Assembly: GCA_021287165.1 (NCBI GenBank)
Contig: JAJTAY010000009.1
Coordinates: 185,436-249,435, forward strand
Reading direction: 5' to 3'
From: Bacteroidia bacterium
Lineage (GTDB): Bacteria; Bacteroidota; Bacteroidia; Bacteroidales; F082
Length of the DNA stretch: 64,000 nt
The stretch's first letter is position 1. Each line of letters starts with the position of its first letter. The position numbers and the translations under genes are program-made. Positions 29,201 to 35,856 of the stretch are shown here, piece after piece. A model generated the notes under the pieces. That model made no database searches. It was not told the origin of the DNA and saw nothing but the letters and a program-made list of their open reading frames with translations.

Positions 29201-29338
29201 ATTATTGCCCTGATCGATATAATCGGCAAGGTTGGTTGAATAGGGCGGCCGAATCACCACATTGATATTGAGTTGTTGAGCAGCCATCGAAAGGCCGAAC
29301 AGCATACCCGCAAAAAACAATATGAATCTTCTTTTCAT
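23270..29338 (-). CDS. Giant exported protein with TANFOR-like N-terminal domain (2022 aa)
   Basis: The signal peptide (residues 1-20, ending SMAAQ) is followed by a domain of about 140 residues. It begins INVVIRPPYSTNLADYI and resembles the TANFOR domain first noted in Tannerella. A fibronectin-like module (FTFQWTPSGISGQTRYRLRL) and an acidic Gly/Pro-rich linker near 290-330 come next. From about 340 to 1250 the protein is a very long run of beta-strand repeats with alternating hydrophobic residues (GVTVQGNKVKPVATLNGSL; FDITINFVTKTFDLGIDLNV). The last 600 residues contain strand-rich modules and several Cys. No type IX sorting domain is present at the end (FDYNWNREKPVIIF). The start codon overlaps the stop of the receiver gene as ATGA. 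The molecular role is unknown. Confidence 0.75.
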   Translation of the reverse strand: MKRRFILFFAGMLFGLSMAAQQLNINVVIRPPYSTNLADYIDQGNNVLISVTNMSASAQQFKLIPSLEGNNGVMVRVKDEFQPSSPIVLAAGETRIFTFNQLKTYNGNIKQSDLVLQGISFSVFENAGVLPEGAYTICVRALSYSSGAMLSGSSGCTVMLITAYDPPVILSPQQQAALTALNPQFFTFQWTPSGISGQTRYRLRLVDATALNLMNPNDAFNSPYVVTYFEQSNIPAGMLVYDMSKPVLLPGNTYVVQVTAYDPQGKLSFKNNGNSQAVVFTIQQAGGGLPGDGGEPGVDNPGFEFGDDPPVIPLDPDDVADCMNAGACQQSAPNCEGAKAPLPGSTVFVGKFKMLISNIQAGSGTGIVEVSFLNTKVEVAFQNLIVNNANQACGVSQVWVKSATQNLIPDDFLKTAEGAFSDQNLNWPLISQHIQQYNKKVSLFNFNGPANTLPFVLNMGQAELTILGIVFTPTAAYANIAFASEIPLGNALQQFSFGMRGVCIRPNGFGISEAGGQLNLSGNLVKSVGNNAEFVLEGGNDGSYVKFDCKGVKEIKLKGSVSFSRERVLPVDAQGNIVPAPARYSLAFNSTINNPNDWIAEAIASHPAFTSQQANGFTLGFGSAVFDFSRTKNPQAMVFPANHPMMADPLKNTWTGVVLNSPKITLPNYLKRSDNQRITADISNIVLDGEGLWLKLELNNLVQKPEDGSLGGWGFSIEKLSIDIRKSMLQGGSLNGKVNLPITEVGLGYDASFEPGDSQNDMKVNFGISMQGQLDIDMFFAKAQLADNSSFGVTVQGNKVKPVATLNGSLTIGWEKGGQKKPGDDKNSVSSFSIPSVSFQGFNIFNNDKDVPQLSLQALQLSNPNAQGKLSGFPIKLKGNPSFQNYNPEVGFTMGLEFTLTKDNPNGISGTTDFTIFAKYDQQKRRYAYDRTQLNCISLDIDVAVAELKGGICLYKNDQVYGDGFSGAVNATINGVGVQAAVALQVGNVNNYDYFYFEALAKSGQGFPITATMSLYGLGGGFHYNMNRTNRNVTTIDGYENVVPPQQFSPGYSPSGLVYTPQKGKKGFSATVVFGLTGGDAAASAFNGDLTFWMTLTGSNGIEKMGMNGSGYAMQPLNNREAASITGQFDITINFVTKTFDLGIDLNVGMGSMLNGTASVNMHASPEQWYIYIGSWEAPNPQNYEPWNDKKRNKLNADLKIAQIKYNLYFMMGSHMPDLPPMPGKVLANMQTQGGQMIEDQRTPPPPYNAQTPGFAFGAGFHQQLKFQALIFYADIEFFAGFDAVLKNYKAVPGCENMGINGWYAKGQAFAYLGIDAGLALDTWFYKGEWPVVKINCSATVEAQFTNPNYLKGQVYMNASVLNGLITVNKNVKFEAGEKMKCGSDISPFGDLPIVSELFPGQGDEVEVYDDVRVAFNFPKGNFEVFNELEPDKAPRNFYYAIHSISLRKGNTLIPLIDQPIYSKDGYSAKYLTKSGEFLPELSSLKLDFVVRGYEAKPGPDPMLVEEKYNCTFQTKKRPDHIPSGQLLATNPVVRQRYYLKDDEIQGFARTIGNKNWCYLFNKNELGDPKIFDQSKTKYLVQFFETGTGKTIEVPCSCSNQEIKFNVPYQQLKNETIYRVNVIARLEYKPKSNASLQGNQLILGNQWQTGVKQTEITQGAHKLSRFLLADNTPKTFDHNLLNTAWFFRTSKYNTLSDKLAEYKLDQSSYTTVVTSHYIPRIRIKTANAYGQGEHEYEIKTKPDGGGLPLVSYELPVALITGKEAFDMYDLFGYSVAYMGDSYPVKPLVGFHKPDAGNPPFFNPFYNLLEQRANAHNAILPNKITFPANRHYDNLWLREYATNINIREISGMMGMKNGGADAVWSHSTRYAMGIGNVQLPPGRTLWKPHGALSQKEIDDAMAATPQQQNMNVNNVQLQILVPPNLNQGGMGGQVNQNIQNTNIPVYPLVNLSDYLAMLDYSHLINNLWIFNAPINRSRAFTAQEQLRPLLFRNKGAYTLQMGNMHSMKRFDYNWNREKPVIIF

Positions 29339-29721
29339 GCGTCAGGTTTATTGGCGGTTGTTTTTGAAAGTCTTGCAATTGCAGAGAATACCGAGCGTAG
29401 CTCGTTGATCGAAAAAGGCTTATGCAGCTGAAAAGTGCGCTCGAGCTTGTATTCTTCGATCCAATGAGAGGCATCGCCTCCCGTTACGATAACAAAATGG
29501 CAGGAGGTGTGCGCCAGCATGCGGATCATATCAATCCCGTTGAGCAGGGGCATCTCCACATCGAGCAGCAGCACATCGGGCCTTCCGGACAGGATATGGG
29601 GTATGGCCTCGAGCGGATTCTGGAACTTGCCGATGATTTGTAGTTCGGCATCAACGGTCCTGACCATTTTCTCGAGAAGGTCGAGGCTGTTCCATTCGTC
29701 GTCAATCAGGATAATACGCAT
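29335..29721 (-). CDS. Stand-alone response regulator receiver protein
   Basis: The 128-residue protein is a CheY-type receiver with all key residues: acidic pair D7-D8 (LIDDE), phosphoacceptor D54 (LLLDVEMP), T80 (IVTGG) and K101 (LHKPF). There is no DNA-binding or enzymatic output domain, so it must act by contacting a partner protein. It is the first gene of the minus-strand unit. Its TGA stop overlaps the ATG of the 2022-residue exported protein by the sequence ATGA (29338-29335), which usually indicates translational coupling. No histidine kinase is adjacent; the nearest kinase in the window is 18 kb away and has its own LytTR partner. Confidence 0.88.
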   Translation of the reverse strand: MRIILIDDEWNSLDLLEKMVRTVDAELQIIGKFQNPLEAIPHILSGRPDVLLLDVEMPLLNGIDMIRMLAHTSCHFVIVTGGDASHWIEEYKLERTFQLHKPFSINELRSVFSAIARLSKTTANKPDA

Positions 29722-30464
29722 ACCGGGTGGTTGAAATCGGCTGCAAAATAGATTGCATTATTCGCGCACGCCTTTACCGGTTTATGAACAGTAATTGCGG
29801 GTTTGTCAGTGGTCTGATTGAAGCCATGAAGCGATTCACCCAGACAGGCTTAGCCATGCATATCATCACCGCTGCAGGCGTAAAACATTCTGCATTAGTT
29901 AGTTAAAAGCTATCAAAGACACCAAAAACAGCTATCTCATGACGATGGAAGGATTGATGGCAAATAGGCTAAGACAATTGTCAACAAAAAATGACAACCA
30001 TCATGAAATAAGTTATTCGAATGATGCCATTTTCATCCCAAACCTGAAAAGATATTTAGGAACTTCGGACAATAAGAATGATGTTTGTCAGATCTATAGG
30101 TCCGTAATTAAGTGCAATTGGATGAAAAATTAATACATGAAATTTTTTAATCTCATAAGCTAATTTATCAAATCAATTATAAGTTACTGCAAACAATGTC
30201 ACACTGACAGCCTTTTGCCTCAATGCAGGCTGAAATGGATTAATTGAGTTGTCAGAAATTATCCTCCTAGACGGAATTTTTCTTCTCACTTTTAAGGCAA
30301 GCGCCTGACAAAACCAATTCACTTGTAAAGTTTCGATTTGATTGTGCGCCAAGGTAGAAACACAACCGGCTCTCCATCCACACTTCGGGACTTTGCCCGC
30401 GCGCACGAAAACCCAACAGAGACGCCGATCCAAAAGTCCTCCAATAAGTCCTATCTTTGAAATC
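29722..30464. other. Intergenic region with only doubtful small frames
   Basis: Two short plus-strand frames exist, 29784-29906 (40 codons, from MNSNCGFVSGLIEAM) and 29939-30133 (64 codons). Neither has a recognisable domain, a promoter or a ribosome site, so I do not call them genes. A -7 box for the AraC gene lies at the right end. Confidence 0.5.
30452..30459 (+). promoter_or_regulatory. Perfect -7 box 5 bases before the AraC start codon
   Basis: TATCTTTG matches TAnnTTTG exactly; the ATG is at 30465. If used, transcription would begin at or next to the start codon. No TTG lies 19 bases upstream. Confidence 0.35.
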
Positions 30465-31295
30465 ATGAATCAGCTATTTAAAATATTTAGGGTCGGCGAA
30501 GCGGAAGCGGCCAAGATCAGCGCCTCGCCCGACGAACCGCACAAACATGACTTTGAGGAGCTGATCATTGCCATTGAAGGTCAGCTTGAGCACTTTATTG
30601 ACTTCAAAAACACCGTTATCGAGGCGCCGCTTATCAGCTTTGTCACCAAAGGCAAGGTTCACCGTGTTATTCCAAAAATTCACAATGGCAAATGTGATAT
30701 GTGGGCCATTCGCTTTAAGAGTGAATTTATACCCGAAACGATTTTTCAACTTTATTCACTTTTCCACGACCACTCCACCATAAAGCTGAAGGAAGGCGAG
30801 TGTTTTGAACGCCTGGTTACAATTTGCAAATTAATGAGTGCCGAGATGCGGCATGAAACGCCGGATCTTTCCGTCGTCAGGCATTTGCTCAGTGCCTTGT
30901 TTACCATGATTGAAGCGGAACGAAGAAAAATTGAATCAAGCAATCAGGTGTTGAATAAAACGCACAACACCACCTTCAAAAACTTCCTCAGAATCCTTGA
31001 AGAAAACTATCAACGACCCGAAGGGGTTGACTTCTATGCTGAGAAGCTGTTCATGAGCGCCAGAAACCTAAACAATATCTGTCAGCAGATTATGCAAATG
31101 AGTGTTAGCGAGATCATCGAAACCCGGAAGCTCATTGAAGCAAAAAACATACTGATACACACCGACAGGAACATCTCAGAAATAGGATTTGAGCTTGGCT
31201 ACAGCGAAAAAGCATATTTCACCAATGTGTTCAAGAAAAGAACTGGCCAAACGCCTACTGAGTTTCGGGAAGAAATGAAAAAGCTCATTTCCTGA
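30465..31295 (+). CDS. AraC-family transcriptional regulator
   Basis: The 276-residue protein has an N-terminal cupin-like sensing domain (PHKHDFEELIIAIEGQLEHF near residue 24) and a C-terminal pair of helix-turn-helix motifs from about residue 175. The second contains ISEIGFELGYSEKAYFTNVF and the typical RTGQTPTEFR ending. I place the start at the ATG at 30465; upstream in-frame sequence to 30342 is poor coding sequence. The redox-related genes YceI, DsbA-type, pirin and DODA follow in the same direction, 94 bases downstream. The regulator is probably their activator, responding to a small molecule. Confidence 0.88.
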   Translation: MNQLFKIFRVGEAEAAKISASPDEPHKHDFEELIIAIEGQLEHFIDFKNTVIEAPLISFVTKGKVHRVIPKIHNGKCDMWAIRFKSEFIPETIFQLYSLFHDHSTIKLKEGECFERLVTICKLMSAEMRHETPDLSVVRHLLSALFTMIEAERRKIESSNQVLNKTHNTTFKNFLRILEENYQRPEGVDFYAEKLFMSARNLNNICQQIMQMSVSEIIETRKLIEAKNILIHTDRNISEIGFELGYSEKAYFTNVFKKRTGQTPTEFREEMKKLIS

Positions 31296-31389
31296 TTTTA
31301 CAACTCTTCTTCCAAAAATTGTTACCCGCTGCCCATTCAATGGCTGCAACTTTGCAGCGCAAAATCTATCAATCATTTAATATCAAAAA

Positions 31390-31926
31390 ATGGAAACTGC
31401 AGCAAAAACAAAATGGGTTTTCGACCCTACACATAGTGAACTTACCTTCAAGGTAAAGCACATGATGATTGCCAATGTAAAGGGTGAATTCAGGAACTTC
31501 TCCGTGGAAGTGGATGGAGAAGATATCTTTAAATCTGCCGTGAGTGTCAAGGTGGATGCCTCATCGATCTACACCAACAACACCGATCGCGACAACCACC
31601 TTAAATCAGCCGATTTCTTTGACGTTGAAAATCACAAGGAACTCACTTTCCTTAGTACAGCATTCAAGCGGAAAGACGCAGATGAATATGAGTTGAAAGG
31701 CATGCTTACTATGAAAGGCATCAGCAAAGAAGTTGCGCTCAGCGTGGAGTTTGGCGGCATCAACAAAGACCCCTGGGGTAATGAAAAAGCAGGCTTTTCG
31801 ATTGCAGGGAAAATTAACCGCAAGGATTGGGGGTTGAACTGGAATGCGGCACTGGAAACAGGCGGAGTGCTGGTGAGTGAAGAAGTGAAAATTGCTGGTG
31901 AAATTCAATTTGTGAAGCAATCCTAA
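31390..31926 (+). CDS. YceI-family lipid-binding protein, cytoplasmic form
   Basis: The 178-residue protein has the YceI lipocalin-like fold. It begins WVFDPTHSELTFKVKHMMI and contains FRNFSVEVDGED, DNHLKSADFFDVENHKELTF, LKGMLTMKGISKEVALSVEF, and a C-terminal LVSEEVKIAGEIQFV. YceI proteins bind isoprenoid or fatty-acyl ligands in a beta-barrel. Many members are periplasmic, but here there is no signal peptide, so the protein should remain in the cytoplasm. It is the first gene after the AraC regulator, with a 63-base gap to the next gene. Confidence 0.9.
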   Translation: METAAKTKWVFDPTHSELTFKVKHMMIANVKGEFRNFSVEVDGEDIFKSAVSVKVDASSIYTNNTDRDNHLKSADFFDVENHKELTFLSTAFKRKDADEYELKGMLTMKGISKEVALSVEFGGINKDPWGNEKAGFSIAGKINRKDWGLNWNAALETGGVLVSEEVKIAGEIQFVKQS

Positions 31927-31989
31927 AAGCAATCTAGGCGGTGTCATCCATTTCGATGGCACTGCCTGCTTTTGCGAAAAAGTATAATA

Positions 31990-33003
31990 ATGAATCTTTC
32001 TGTATTTGCAATCACCGTGCTTTTTGTTTTTGGCACTTCAATTTGTAAAGCACAATCACAAAGTAAAATGGAATCAAAAAACAAAAATCCGTTATTATGC
32101 GACATAGAAACCGGGATGTGCGAGATGACTTCTGATAATGAGAAAACGATCGTCATACCTGTTGAACAGTCAACCAAAAAGCCGATAAAAGTTATTTATT
32201 ATACCGATCCCATTTGTTCCTCCTGCTGGGGCATAGAGCCGCAATTGCGCAAGCTCAAATTGGAATACGGCAACATTATTGACATTGAATACAGAATGGG
32301 TGGCTTATTGCCCGACTGGAGCTACAACAGTGGCGGTATAAGCAAACCATCTGAGGTGGCCCGTCATTGGGACGAGGTAAGCTTGTATTATGATATGCCC
32401 ATTGATGGTGATGTTTGGCTTGAAGACCCACTACATTCTTCCTACCCGCCATCAATTGCTTTCAAGGCGGCACAGATGCAGAATAATGAAAAGGCCATTC
32501 TTTTTCTCAGAGAAATCAGGGAAATGGTTTTCTTACACAAGAAAAACATTGCCAAATGGGAAAACCTTGAAGCAGCAGCAAAAATTGCTGGGCTGAATGT
32601 GGAGCAATTAAATAACGACTATGAAGGAAAGGCAAAAGAACTCTTTCAGGATGATATAAAACTAGCGAGAGAGCTAGGTGTAAGAGGTTTTCCCACAATG
32701 TTTTTTATAGATAACAAGGGCAAAAGAGAATTGGTATATGGCGCTAAACCGTATTCGTTTTATGAGGTGGCCGTTTTGAAGCTAATTCCTAAAGCGGTTA
32801 AAGGTGATTACAAAAAGAATTGGGAAAACCTTTTTGAAAAATATTACACACTGACAGCCAAAGAGTTTTCTGAACTCTCCGGAGCGGGAAGACATGAAAG
32901 TGAGCAAGTGCTCAATGAACTTACCGCAATAGGAAAATTGCATAAATTGACCACAAAAAACGGATCACTTTGGAAATTAAATAACAATACACGTAGTTTA
33001 TAA
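31990..33003 (+). CDS. Exported DsbA/FrnE-type thioredoxin-fold oxidoreductase with C-terminal extension
   Basis: The 337-residue protein begins at the ATG 31990 with a signal peptide (MNLSVFAITVLFVFGTSIC). The thioredoxin-like active site is DPICSSCWGIE (C76 and C79), and the cis-proline loop is RGFPTMFFIDNKG. The helical insert and the overall layout match the DsbA/FrnE branch that also contains YjbH/SpxH. The last 70 residues (LTAKEFSELSGAGRHESEQVLNEL) look like a small winged-helix or helical add-on known from some FrnE-like proteins. It would catalyse or sense disulphide exchange outside the cytoplasm. An upstream TTG at 31972 is less likely because it would place charged residues before the signal helix. 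Confidence 0.82.
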   Translation: MNLSVFAITVLFVFGTSICKAQSQSKMESKNKNPLLCDIETGMCEMTSDNEKTIVIPVEQSTKKPIKVIYYTDPICSSCWGIEPQLRKLKLEYGNIIDIEYRMGGLLPDWSYNSGGISKPSEVARHWDEVSLYYDMPIDGDVWLEDPLHSSYPPSIAFKAAQMQNNEKAILFLREIREMVFLHKKNIAKWENLEAAAKIAGLNVEQLNNDYEGKAKELFQDDIKLARELGVRGFPTMFFIDNKGKRELVYGAKPYSFYEVAVLKLIPKAVKGDYKKNWENLFEKYYTLTAKEFSELSGAGRHESEQVLNELTAIGKLHKLTTKNGSLWKLNNNTRSL

Positions 33004-33012
33004 ACCATTGCC

Positions 33013-33894
33013 ATGTCGAACATCAATTTAATCATAGAAGAAAGGGCAGCCGATATAGGGAAATTTCTCGTCGGAAGGTTGCTGCCATTTCGTCAAAAGC
33101 GAATGGTTGGACCGTTTATTTACATCGACCACATGGGACCTGCAAAGCTGGATGAACGCACCAGCTTTGACGTATTGCCGCATCCTCATATCGGTCTTTC
33201 TACACTTACATTTTTGTTTGATGGCAGCATAATGCACCGCGATTCGCTTGGCAATGCCGTAGAAATACAACCCGGTGAAGTAAATTGGATGACCGCAGGA
33301 AAGGGAATAGTACATAGCGAAAGGACACCGGAATATTTGCGCCATTCAGAAAAATCCTTGCATGGATTACAAATTTGGGTTGCTCTTCCAAAACAGCTGG
33401 AGGAAATGGAACCCGAGTTTTTTCACATTTCTGAAAGCGAAATACCGAAATGGGAGCAAAATGGCGCTTCCTTTAAACTCATTGCAGGTGAGGCATTTAA
33501 CCGTAAATCCGGCGTGCCTGTGTATAGCAGGCTCTACATGATCGAAATCAGGAGCAAAACCAAACAGCACCTTGCCCTTGGCGAGCATCTGTATGGCGAA
33601 TCGGGCTTGTATGTATTGGAAGGCGGCGTCGAAAGCAATGGAAACGTATATGAACCAAAACAAATGCTGGTAACCAAAGAAAGCCACCTTTGTGAGTTTA
33701 CGCTTCTGGCCAACAGCATTGTCTACATTTTTGGAGGCGAGCCCTTCCCAGAGGAAAGATTTATTGACTGGAATTTTGTTTCTTCCAGCAAAGAGCGCAT
33801 CGAAGAAGCTAAAGAAAGGTGGAAAGCACAACGCTTCGAAAAGGTAAAGGGCGATGAAAAAGAGTATGTTCCCTACCCTACGCTCAAAAAATAG
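33013..33894 (+). CDS. Pirin-family cupin protein
   Basis: The 293-residue protein is a bicupin of the pirin family. Metal-ligand signposts are HPHIGLSTLTFLFDGSIMHRD and GKGIVHSERTPE in the N-terminal cupin. GLQIWVALPKQLEEMEPEF precedes the second barrel. Bacterial pirins such as YhhW bind Fe and can oxidise quercetin; others interact with transcription or metabolic proteins. It lies 9 bases after the DsbA-type gene and 6 bases before the dioxygenase gene, so it is part of the same transcript. Co-occurrence with a ring-cleaving dioxygenase suggests a shared aromatic or quinone substrate, which is an inference. Confidence 0.9.
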   Translation: MSNINLIIEERAADIGKFLVGRLLPFRQKRMVGPFIYIDHMGPAKLDERTSFDVLPHPHIGLSTLTFLFDGSIMHRDSLGNAVEIQPGEVNWMTAGKGIVHSERTPEYLRHSEKSLHGLQIWVALPKQLEEMEPEFFHISESEIPKWEQNGASFKLIAGEAFNRKSGVPVYSRLYMIEIRSKTKQHLALGEHLYGESGLYVLEGGVESNGNVYEPKQMLVTKESHLCEFTLLANSIVYIFGGEPFPEERFIDWNFVSSSKERIEEAKERWKAQRFEKVKGDEKEYVPYPTLKK

Positions 33895-33900
33895 CCCTGA

Positions 33901-34794
33901 ATGGACAGGAAATCGTTCATAAAATCACTGGTTTCGCTATTAGCAATGGGACCATTAACAGCAGCAGCCATGAATCTGAGAGAATTAAATAAAATGATTG
34001 AGCCATTGGGCAAAACCTCCAAAATGCCGGTTTTGTTCCTTGGGCACGGCAGCCCTATGAATGCCATTGAGGAAAACGAATTTGTCAGGGGTTTTCGAGA
34101 CATCGCCAAAGAAATCCCAAAACCGAACGCAATCTTGTGTGTTTCGGCCCACTGGGAAACGAAAGGAACATTTGTGACCGCAATGCTAAACCCGCCTACA
34201 ATTCACGATTTTGGCGGTTTTCCAAAAGAGTTGTTCGCAATTCAATATCCCGCTCCCGGAAGTCCTGATCTGGCAAAGCAAACCAAATCGCTAATTACGA
34301 AAACCGAAGTAGGCCTGGATGAGAAATGGGGTCTCGACCATGGTGCCTGGAGTGTAATAAAACATCTCTACCCAAATGCCGATATTCCGGTAATTCAAAT
34401 GAGCATCGATTATACTAAAACTCCACAATATCACTACGAGCTTGCACAACAGATCAAATCGCTTCGCGAAAAGGGCGTGTTAATTATTGGAAGCGGCAAC
34501 ATCGTGCACAATCTTCGCATGGTGGCCTGGAAACAGCTTAATGAAACTTTTGGTTACGAATGGGCCCTTGAAGCCAACGATAAAATGAAAAAATTCATTC
34601 TTGACGGTAACCACAGTGCCCTTATCAATTTTCGTTCGCAAGGCAGAGCCTTTGATTTGGCTATTCCAACACCAGAACACTATTTGCCCCTGCTTTATTC
34701 ACTGGCGCTGCAGGATAGAAACGAACAGGTTAAATTGTTCAACGACAAAGCAGTAGCAGGAGCCCTGACGATGACTTCATTAAAGATCGGGTAG
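33901..34794 (+). CDS. 4,5-DOPA dioxygenase-type extradiol dioxygenase (LigB superfamily) with N-terminal hydrophobic segment
   Basis: The 297-residue protein is a class III extradiol dioxygenase of the YgiD/DODA branch. Metal ligands can be placed in FLGHGSPMNAI, VSAHWET and DHGAWSVIKHLYP, and the late GSGNIVHNLR also fits. These enzymes cleave the ring of catechols such as L-DOPA. It differs from the cytoplasmic YgiD by a 35-residue N-terminal extension (MDRKSFIKSLVSLLAMGPLTAAA), which looks like a signal or a Tat-like leader with only one Arg. The enzyme may therefore act outside the cytoplasm. It is the last gene of the run that starts at YceI. Confidence 0.87.
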   Translation: MDRKSFIKSLVSLLAMGPLTAAAMNLRELNKMIEPLGKTSKMPVLFLGHGSPMNAIEENEFVRGFRDIAKEIPKPNAILCVSAHWETKGTFVTAMLNPPTIHDFGGFPKELFAIQYPAPGSPDLAKQTKSLITKTEVGLDEKWGLDHGAWSVIKHLYPNADIPVIQMSIDYTKTPQYHYELAQQIKSLREKGVLIIGSGNIVHNLRMVAWKQLNETFGYEWALEANDKMKKFILDGNHSALINFRSQGRAFDLAIPTPEHYLPLLYSLALQDRNEQVKLFNDKAVAGALTMTSLKIG

Positions 34795-34868
34795 AAGTCA
34801 TTTTAGTTAGCCTTCCCAAATATCATACAAGCAGAAAGGTATTGAATAGTAGCTTTTTACCAGAACCG

Positions 34869-35095
34869 CTAAAAGTCTATCTTACTGTTTTCTTGCCAAA
34901 TTTCTTCGCTAACAGAATTCACATTTTGCATTTCTTCAATTCGCGATTACAATATTGACAGACTCAAGTGTAACCTTTTGTAAATGAGCTTTAGTTTTGT
35001 CCCATCTGGAAACAGGGCTTATCGTAAGACAACCGAATGACAAGCATTTATTATCACAATTAACAATTCTATCCTTCCCTTCTTCAATAGCTTTT
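34869..35095 (-). pseudogene. Possible frameshifted gene remnant
   Basis: Reading leftward, one frame gives KAIEEGKDRIVNCDNKCLSF and then SRWDKTKAHLQKVTLESVNI before a stop near 34956. A +1 shift continues with RIEEMQNVNSVSEEIWQENS and stops at 34869. Together this looks like the C-terminal part of a protein with one frameshift and no start. I cannot name the family, and chance open frames in AT-rich DNA cannot be excluded. Confidence 0.25.
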
Positions 35096-35124
35096 CATAG
35101 CTTTGGTGGGTGAACAAACGGGGC

Positions 35125-35136
35125 TGTAGTACTACA
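35125..35136. promoter_or_regulatory. 12-bp palindrome, possible operator of the Crp-type regulator
   Basis: TGTAGTACTACA is a perfect palindrome. Its right edge overlaps CATATTTG (35135-35142), a near match to the -7 box. It lies 58 bases before the ATG at 35195, a suitable place for autoregulation. Confidence 0.4.
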
Positions 35137-35194
35137 TATTTGCAGATTGCAGCGCTATGCCTGTTTCAAATGGGCACAAACCAACATCTAACCA

Positions 35195-35776
35195 ATGGAG
35201 AAGACAATAAAAATACAAGCAGCAATAGCTTCTATTGTTTCTTTATCCGAGGAAGAACTGCTTACTTTTTGTGATGCTTTCAGCATCAAATCATTAAAAA
35301 AAAACGAATATTTCCTGCAGGAGGGTGAAGTCTGCGATTATATTGGCCTACTCAGTTTCGGTGTAATGATCTACACTAAACCTCTCGAAAACGGAGATGA
35401 AGTGACTGTGCACTTTGCTTTTGAAGGCGATTGGGTCAACAACAATCTAAGCCGGTTGAGTAATACCCCATCCGCCATAAGTATCAAAGCCATAGATGAC
35501 TCCGAGATATTTGTTATTAAACAACGGGATATTGAAGAGTTGTACCACAAGATTCCCAGGATAGAGCGTTTGGGACGAATATTGACTGAAAGGTCATTTG
35601 TGAAGTTTGTTGAACAAACACTTGATTTTCAGATACTTACTGCCAAGGAGCGTTATGAAAACCTTTTAAAGTGCCATCCGGAGATCTTCCAAAAGGTGCA
35701 ATTGTACCACATTGCCAATTACCTCGGAATAGCTCCAAAGTCGTTGAGCCGGATCAGGAAAGAATTGTTCGACTAG
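35195..35776 (+). CDS. Crp/Fnr-family transcriptional regulator
   Basis: The 193-residue protein has an N-terminal cyclic-nucleotide-binding-type jelly roll (about 15-125; KKNEYFLQEGEVCDYIGLLS, then FEGDWVNN) and a C-terminal helix-turn-helix (LYHIANYLGIAPKSLSRIRKEL). It lacks the N-terminal cysteine cluster of Fnr, and the cAMP-contacting Arg is not obvious. This fits the large Bacteroidota group whose ligand is unknown. It heads a co-directional series of envelope and redox genes (35857-41822) and is their likely regulator. The palindrome upstream may be its own site. Confidence 0.88.
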   Translation: MEKTIKIQAAIASIVSLSEEELLTFCDAFSIKSLKKNEYFLQEGEVCDYIGLLSFGVMIYTKPLENGDEVTVHFAFEGDWVNNNLSRLSNTPSAISIKAIDDSEIFVIKQRDIEELYHKIPRIERLGRILTERSFVKFVEQTLDFQILTAKERYENLLKCHPEIFQKVQLYHIANYLGIAPKSLSRIRKELFD

Positions 35777-35856
35777 ATCAATTTGGTAACATTTGTGGAG
35801 CAATCGGCCAGATTCTCCGACAGACTTTTGCATCGTAAATCTTAAACATTTATGAT

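Larger units (their letters stand above)
34795..35194. other. Intergenic region with possible gene remnant and palindrome
   Basis: No intact gene. Minus-strand frames between 34869 and about 35095 may be the decayed end of a gene, and a 12-bp palindrome lies at 35125-35136 upstream of the Crp-type gene. Confidence 0.5.
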
